46,571 nt of DNA. Origin: JAMOAW01 sp039908535. Its GTDB lineage: Bacteria; Pseudomonadota; Magnetococcia; Magnetococcales; JADFZT01. Of the stretch, positions 42,108 to 46,571 are shown piece after piece; position 1 is the stretch's first letter; each line of letters starts with the position of its first letter. The DNA lies in the NCBI GenBank assembly GCA_039908535.1, contig JAMOAW010000051.1, positions 1 through 46,571 on the forward strand, given 5' to 3'. Both the position numbers and the translations under genes were made by a program. The notes below the pieces were generated by a model that did not search any database, was not told the DNA's origin, and worked only from the letters and a program-made list of their open reading frames with translations.

Positions 42108-42219
42108 AATGCAGTTAAAGGTTTGAACTTAGCGTGAATAAAGAATATTCTATGCAGAGGAATTATTTTGAGTATTGGTTCGGTGCCTAAAAAGAGGAGT
42201 TATCCCTACAAAAAACACG

Positions 42220-42311
42220 CAGACCACATAGAAATTTTTATGATGCACATAAAGTCTATCTGTAATGAGTTGACAGGAGAGCAATTTGCATATTTATTTC
42301 TCTGTGGTCTG
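42220..42311. repeat. 92-bp imperfect palindrome between sdhE and adk
   Basis: CAGACCACA (42220-42228) and TGTGGTCTG (42303-42311) are exact inverted copies. The similarity continues inward with mismatches (AGAAATTTTTATGATGC against the complement of GCATATTTATTTCT), giving arms of about 24 bases around a 45-base centre. It could be a small mobile palindromic repeat or a folded leader. The rest of the gap (42108-42383) shows no gene. Confidence 0.55.
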
Positions 42312-42383
42312 TCGTATGATTTGTCTTTAACTGCTTGAGTTTAGGTGGTATTCGCTGCTTGCTTGGAAAGGGTATAGAATTTT

Positions 42384-43025
42384 ATGAATTTAATTTTGAT
42401 GGGACCCCCAGGTGCGGGGAAAGGGACGCAGGCTCGTATGATTGCTGAGAAATATGCCATACCTCAGCTTTCAACGGGTGATATGTTGCGCGCTGCTGTC
42501 AAGGCCGGGACCGAGGTTGGCTTGCGAGCCAAAGCGGCGATGGAGAGTGGTGCATTGGTGACGGATGACATTGTTGTTGGTATTATTGGGGACCGTATTG
42601 ATCAGTCTGATTGTGTAAACGGTTTTATTTTAGATGGTTTTCCTCGCACGGTGCCCCAAGCCGAAGCATTGGAGGAGATGTTAAGCAGTCGTTCTTTAAA
42701 GATTGATCATGTCGTCGATATCACGGCGGAAACAGAGGCTTTGGTATTGCGGATTACTGGACGCAGCACCTGTTCTTCTTGTGGAGAAGGGTATCATATT
42801 CTGCATAAGAAACCGGCTGTTGATGGGGTATGTGACAAATGTGGTGGCACCTTAACGACTCGAGCGGATGACAATGAAGCGACTGTTCGGAATCGTTTGG
42901 ATGTCTATCATCGTCAGACGGCTCCTGTGGTTGAGTTTTACAAGTCTCGAGGGAATTTCAAGGCGGTTGATGGTATGGGACAGATGGAAGTTGTCTATCA
43001 GACGTTGGTGGCTATTCTCGGATAA
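42384..43025 (+). CDS. adk: Adenylate kinase with zinc-type lid
   Basis: 213 residues. The P-loop GPPGAGKGTQ (7-16), the AMP-binding segment LSTGDMLRAAVKAGTEVG, DGFPRTVPQAEAL and RNRLDVYHRQT are standard. The lid carries CSSCGEGY and CDKCGGT, the four-Cys zinc form. The enzyme interconverts AMP, ATP and 2 ADP. Position next to hppA and aprBA suggests supply of AMP for APS formation; that is inference from context. Confidence 0.97.
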   Translation: MNLILMGPPGAGKGTQARMIAEKYAIPQLSTGDMLRAAVKAGTEVGLRAKAAMESGALVTDDIVVGIIGDRIDQSDCVNGFILDGFPRTVPQAEALEEMLSSRSLKIDHVVDITAETEALVLRITGRSTCSSCGEGYHILHKKPAVDGVCDKCGGTLTTRADDNEATVRNRLDVYHRQTAPVVEFYKSRGNFKAVDGMGQMEVVYQTLVAILG

Positions 43026-43119
43026 GAAGAAGTGAATCGGTTGATTTTTATGGTGCGAGTCCAAACGGATCAACAATGTTAAAGTGGCAGAAGGAATCAT
43101 TTAAAAAGGGGTGCAAAGC

Positions 43120-45156
43120 ATGCAAAATTTGTCGGGATCGGGAATAGCCCTAGCCCTTATTTGTGGTCTAGTGGCAGTTGTGTATGGAGTGTTATCCAGA
43201 AATTGGATTCTGGGGCTTTCGGCGGGCTCCCAGAGAATGCAGGACATAGCCAGTGCGATTGAAGAGGGTGCCAGGGCCTATATGCGTCGTCAGTATACCA
43301 CTATTTCTTATGTTGGTGGTGTATTGTTTGTGTTGTTGGCCATTTTTCTTGATTTCCCGACGGCCATGGGTTTTGCCTTTGGTGCCTTTTTATCCGGTTT
43401 AACTGGATTTATTGGCATGGGGACATCGGTCAAGGCCAACGTGCGCACGGCGGAGGCGGCCAAGGGGGGATTAAACAATGCCCTTAAGGTAGCGTTTCGT
43501 GGGGGTGCCATCACGGGTATGTTGGTGGTTGGCTTAGGCCTGTTGGCTGTTGTGGTGATGTTTATTATTTTGCTTAAGTTTGGTGATACGAGCAATCTTT
43601 CTCACATGTTGAAGCCTCTGGTTGGTGTGGCATTTGGTGGTTCTCTGATTTCAATTTTTGCCCGTTTAGGCGGTGGTATTTTTACCAAGGGTGCGGACGT
43701 TGGAGCCGACTTAGTTGGTAAAGTGGAAGCGGGCATTCCAGAAGATGACCCACGCAATCCAGCGGTGATTGCCGATAACGTGGGCGACAATGTTGGCGAC
43801 TGTGCGGGTATGGCAGCTGATCTTTTTGAGACCTATGTTGTTACGTTGGTTGCTTCTATGTTGTTGGGTGCGTTGTTATTGCCTGAATATGGCAATGCTT
43901 TGGTCTATCCCATGGTGTTGGGTGGTGTTTCCATTATTGGTTCCATTATTGGTGTCTATTTTGTCAAGGCAGAGCCTGGTCAGAAGATTATGACGGCCTT
44001 GTACAAGGGGGTGATTGCATCGGCTGTATTTGGTGCGATCGCTTTTTACCCAGTTACGGTTTGGTTGATGGGGGATAATGGGACTTTTTCGGTTGCTGCC
44101 CTTTATGGAACGACCTTTATTGGTCTACTTTTGACAGCGGCGATGGTGATCATTACCGAATATTATACGGCCACGGAGTATAGCCCGGTTCGTGATGTTG
44201 CCAAGGCTTCGGAAACGGGTCATGGAACCAACGTGATTGCCGGTTTAGGTCTTTCCATGAAAGCCACGGCGGCACCGGTGTTAGCGGTTTGTGCTAGTAT
44301 TTTGGCGGCTTATCAATTAGCTGGTTTATATGGTATTGCCATTGCGGCCACCTCAATGCTCTCGATGACAGGTATTATTGTCGCATTGGATGCCTATGGT
44401 CCCATTACTGACAATGCTGGTGGTATTGCGGAGATGGCGGAATTGCCTGCAGAAATTCGTGACATTACCGATCCTCTGGATGCCGTTGGTAACACGACCA
44501 AGGCGGTGACTAAGGGTTATGCCATTGGCAGCGCGGGTTTGGCGGCATTGGTTTTGTTTGCCGATTACACCCATGAGTTGAGCCGTTTTGTTGAAAACAT
44601 GACCTTTGATCTTTCCAACCATTTGGTGATTGTTGGTCTGTTTATCGGTGGTTTGTTGCCTTATTTGTTTGCTGCGATGGGGATGGAAGCGGTTGGCCGT
44701 GCGGCTGGCAGTGTGGTGGTTGAAGTACGTCGGCAATTTAAAGAGATCCCTGGCATTATGGAAGGGACGGCCAAGCCGGACTATTCCAGAGCGGTGGATA
44801 TGTTGACCAAAGCGGCGATCAAAGAGATGATTATTCCCTCTTTATTGCCGGTTTTAGCCCCGATTTTAGTGGGTGTTATTTTAGGCCCCCAAGCGTTGGG
44901 TGGGGTGTTGATGGGGACGATTATCACGGGTATTTTTGTAGCCATCTCCATGACCACAGGTGGTGGTGCCTGGGACAATGCCAAGAAGTATATTGAGCAA
45001 GGCCATTTTGGTGGCAAGGGATCGGATGCGCACAAAGCCGCCGTAACGGGTGATACCGTAGGCGACCCCTACAAAGATACCGCAGGACCTGCGGTGAATC
45101 CAATGATCAAAATCACCAATATTGTGGCTCTTTTGATTGTTTCTCTGATCGTTTGA
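43120..45156 (+). CDS. hppA: Membrane-bound proton-pumping pyrophosphatase, K+-independent type
   Basis: 678 residues from ATG 43120, with AAGGGG 8 bases upstream; the GTG at 43111 is an alternative. About 16 membrane helices are visible. Catalytic motifs are intact: TKGADVGADLVGKVEAGIPE, DNVGDNVGDCAGMAADLFE, and the C-terminal GDTVGDPYKDTAGPAVNPMI. The segment GNTTKAVTKGYAIGSAGL has Lys (K461) where K+-dependent enzymes have Ala, the accepted mark of the K+-independent H+ pump. It couples pyrophosphate hydrolysis, or synthesis in reverse, to proton movement. aprB follows after 46 bases. Confidence 0.96.
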   Translation: MQNLSGSGIALALICGLVAVVYGVLSRNWILGLSAGSQRMQDIASAIEEGARAYMRRQYTTISYVGGVLFVLLAIFLDFPTAMGFAFGAFLSGLTGFIGMGTSVKANVRTAEAAKGGLNNALKVAFRGGAITGMLVVGLGLLAVVVMFIILLKFGDTSNLSHMLKPLVGVAFGGSLISIFARLGGGIFTKGADVGADLVGKVEAGIPEDDPRNPAVIADNVGDNVGDCAGMAADLFETYVVTLVASMLLGALLLPEYGNALVYPMVLGGVSIIGSIIGVYFVKAEPGQKIMTALYKGVIASAVFGAIAFYPVTVWLMGDNGTFSVAALYGTTFIGLLLTAAMVIITEYYTATEYSPVRDVAKASETGHGTNVIAGLGLSMKATAAPVLAVCASILAAYQLAGLYGIAIAATSMLSMTGIIVALDAYGPITDNAGGIAEMAELPAEIRDITDPLDAVGNTTKAVTKGYAIGSAGLAALVLFADYTHELSRFVENMTFDLSNHLVIVGLFIGGLLPYLFAAMGMEAVGRAAGSVVVEVRRQFKEIPGIMEGTAKPDYSRAVDMLTKAAIKEMIIPSLLPVLAPILVGVILGPQALGGVLMGTIITGIFVAISMTTGGGAWDNAKKYIEQGHFGGKGSDAHKAAVTGDTVGDPYKDTAGPAVNPMIKITNIVALLIVSLIV

Positions 45157-45202
45157 GAAATGTGAACCTGAAAACCTGTTTTGTGTAGTGGAGTTTAAGT
45201 CG

Positions 45203-45634
45203 ATGCCAAGTTTTGTAATCAATGAAAAGTGTGATGGCTGCAAGGGTCAGGACAAGACGGCTTGCATGTATATTTGTCCTAACGATTTAATGAAGTTGGA
45301 CAAAGAGCGGATGCGTGGTTTCAATCAGGAGCCAGAACAGTGTTGGGAGTGTTATTCTTGTGTAAAGATCTGCCCTCAGCAGGCGATTGAAGTTCGTGCT
45401 TATGCGGATATCGTTCCTATGGGTGGTGCGGTGATTCCTTTACGTGGATCGGATTCCATTATGTGGACCATTCGTTTTCGCAATGGGAATGTTAAACGGT
45501 TTAAATTTCCCATTCGGACCACGGCAGAGGGTTCTATTGACCCGTATGCAGGCAAGCCCAAACCGGATATCTCCAATATTGCGGGTCAGGAATTATTCAA
45601 TTCCGCTGGAGCTGTTCCGAAGATTTCCGTGTAA
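45203..45634 (+). CDS. aprB: Adenylylsulfate (APS) reductase subunit beta
   Basis: 143 residues from ATG 45203; a GTG at 45188 is possible. The ferredoxin-like part has two 4Fe-4S motifs: CDGCKGQDKTACMYICPNDL (with the insertion typical of AprB) and CWECYSCVKICPQQAI. The tail is the AprB-specific extension that wraps the alpha subunit (IRFRNGNVKRFKFPIRTT). It carries electrons to or from the AprA flavin. The gene order aprB-aprA and the 50-base gap are usual. Confidence 0.97.
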   Translation: MPSFVINEKCDGCKGQDKTACMYICPNDLMKLDKERMRGFNQEPEQCWECYSCVKICPQQAIEVRAYADIVPMGGAVIPLRGSDSIMWTIRFRNGNVKRFKFPIRTTAEGSIDPYAGKPKPDISNIAGQELFNSAGAVPKISV

Positions 45635-45684
45635 GGTTGTATAGATCTTGAATCCTGTGAATGAAGGTAAGGAGAATTGGTAAA

Positions 45685-46571
45685 ATGGGAAGTTTTGGTA
45701 ATCCCGACATTGTCAATGTTGACACCGATATTTTGATTATTGGTGGTGGTATGGCGGCCTGTGGGGCCGCTTATGAAGCGGTTCGTTGGGCTCCAGAGGG
45801 GACACGGATTCGTTTGGTTGATAAGGCAGCCATGGAGCGCAGCGGTGCGGTGGCCATGGGTCTTTCGGCGATCAACACCTATTTAGGTGAGCAGGCTCCT
45901 GAGGATTATGTCCGCATGGTGGCCAACGATCTGATGGGAATTGTGCGTGATGACTTAATTTTTGATGTGGGTCGTCATGTGGATAATTCCGTGCAGTTGT
46001 TTGAAGAGTGGGGACTCCCCATTTGGAAACAATCTGGCGATGAAGATAAAACTCTCAAAGAGGGTGGCAAACCGGTACGTTCTGGTAAATGGCAGATCAT
46101 GATCAACGGTGAGAGCTATAAGTGCATCGTTGCCGAGGCCGCGAAGAAGGCCTTGGGGATGGAAAATATTCAAGAGCGTGTTTTTGTTGTGAAGCTCCTA
46201 CTGGATGCCAATGTGGAGAACCGGATTGCCGGTGCCGTTGGATTTTCCAATCGTGAAGACAAAATCTATATCTATACAGCCAAAGGTATTTTGTTGGTGG
46301 CTGGTGGTGCGGTGAATGTTTTCCGGCCGCGTTCCGTGGCAGAAGGTATGGGTCGTACCTGGTATCCGGTTTGGAATGCGGGCTCGACGTATGCCATGGC
46401 CGCTTTGGCGGGTGCCGAATTAACGATGATGGAAAATCGTTTTGTTCCGGCGCGTTTTAAAGATGGATATGGTCCGGTGGGTGCGTGGTTTTTGCTGTTC
46501 AAGGCCAAAGCGACCAACTGCCGTGGCGAAGATTATATGCACTCCAACAAGGAGATGTTGAACGACTATCC
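45685..46571 (+). CDS. aprA: APS reductase subunit alpha (3' partial)
   Basis: 295 codons are visible before the window ends; complete AprA has about 620-660 residues. AAGGAGA precedes the ATG. The FAD fold VDTDILIIGGGMAACGAAYE, the KAAMERSGAVAMGLSAINTY segment and GGAVNVFRPRSVAEGMGRTW are diagnostic for AprA (non-covalent FAD). The enzyme interconverts sulfite plus AMP with APS. In a reductive-TCA autotroph the oxidative direction is likely, but sequence seen here does not decide direction. Confidence 0.97.
   Translation, partial: MGSFGNPDIVNVDTDILIIGGGMAACGAAYEAVRWAPEGTRIRLVDKAAMERSGAVAMGLSAINTYLGEQAPEDYVRMVANDLMGIVRDDLIFDVGRHVDNSVQLFEEWGLPIWKQSGDEDKTLKEGGKPVRSGKWQIMINGESYKCIVAEAAKKALGMENIQERVFVVKLLLDANVENRIAGAVGFSNREDKIYIYTAKGILLVAGGAVNVFRPRSVAEGMGRTWYPVWNAGSTYAMAALAGAELTMMENRFVPARFKDGYGPVGAWFLLFKAKATNCRGEDYMHSNKEMLNDY

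Overview
The window looks like a chromosomal segment of a Gram-negative, autotrophic, sulfur-oxidising bacterium that fixes carbon by the reductive TCA cycle. The evidence is a fumarate reductase-like pair, succinyl-CoA synthetase, 2-oxoglutarate:ferredoxin oxidoreductase and APS reductase within 13 kb, together with a membrane pyrophosphatase and a proton-translocating transhydrogenase. Magnetotactic cocci of the Magnetococcales are the best-fitting group I know, but that assignment is inference; no rRNA or magnetosome gene is present.

Region 1 (1-8449): the 3' end of a very large surface protein with cadherin/VCBS-like and Ig-like repeats, followed by an apparent exporter operon: a TolC-like outer-membrane lipoprotein with an added SH3b domain, a small HlyD/RND-type adaptor, an inner-membrane adaptor with a GAF-like N-terminus, and a polytopic M50 (HExxH) metallopeptidase carrying a PqqD-like N-terminus and a lipoyl-type hairpin at its C-terminus. 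There is no ABC ATPase. This is the best candidate here for an undescribed transport system. Region 2 (8477-10812): an AT-rich signalling patch with three receiver proteins and one HPt protein but no histidine kinase. Region 3 (11199-24280): housekeeping genes (pntAB, an alpha/beta hydrolase, a LOG-family enzyme, a CCA-adding-enzyme relative, mtaB, a PHP-UvrD fusion, a Trm112-like protein, an OmpA-family protein) with a patch of decayed genes at 22374-22980. Region 4 (24433-33920): dnaE, tRNA-Leu(GAG), an unknown membrane protein, two glycosyltransferases and an unknown protein. Region 5 (34033-46571): the energy and carbon block frdBA-like, sucCD, korAB, a pentapeptide-repeat gene, sdhE, adk, hppA, aprBA (aprA runs off the end).

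The genes of region 5 fit together. FrdAB would make succinate, SucCD succinyl-CoA and KorAB 2-oxoglutarate, using low-potential electrons. AprBA turns sulfite plus AMP into APS while feeding electrons to the chain, Adk balances AMP/ADP/ATP and HppA couples pyrophosphate to the proton gradient. PntAB can make NADPH from NADH at the expense of the gradient.

A family of GC-rich palindromic, modular repeats occurs in seven intergenic clusters (about 10849, 14200, 18990, 24341, 28029, 29355 and 30743). Two of the clusters are bounded by the same terminal inverted repeat and look like two states of one MITE-like element. One module ends in a ribosome-binding-site-like sequence plus ATG and appears to supply the start codon of dnaE. 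No CRISPR array, rRNA operon, transposase or prophage was seen.
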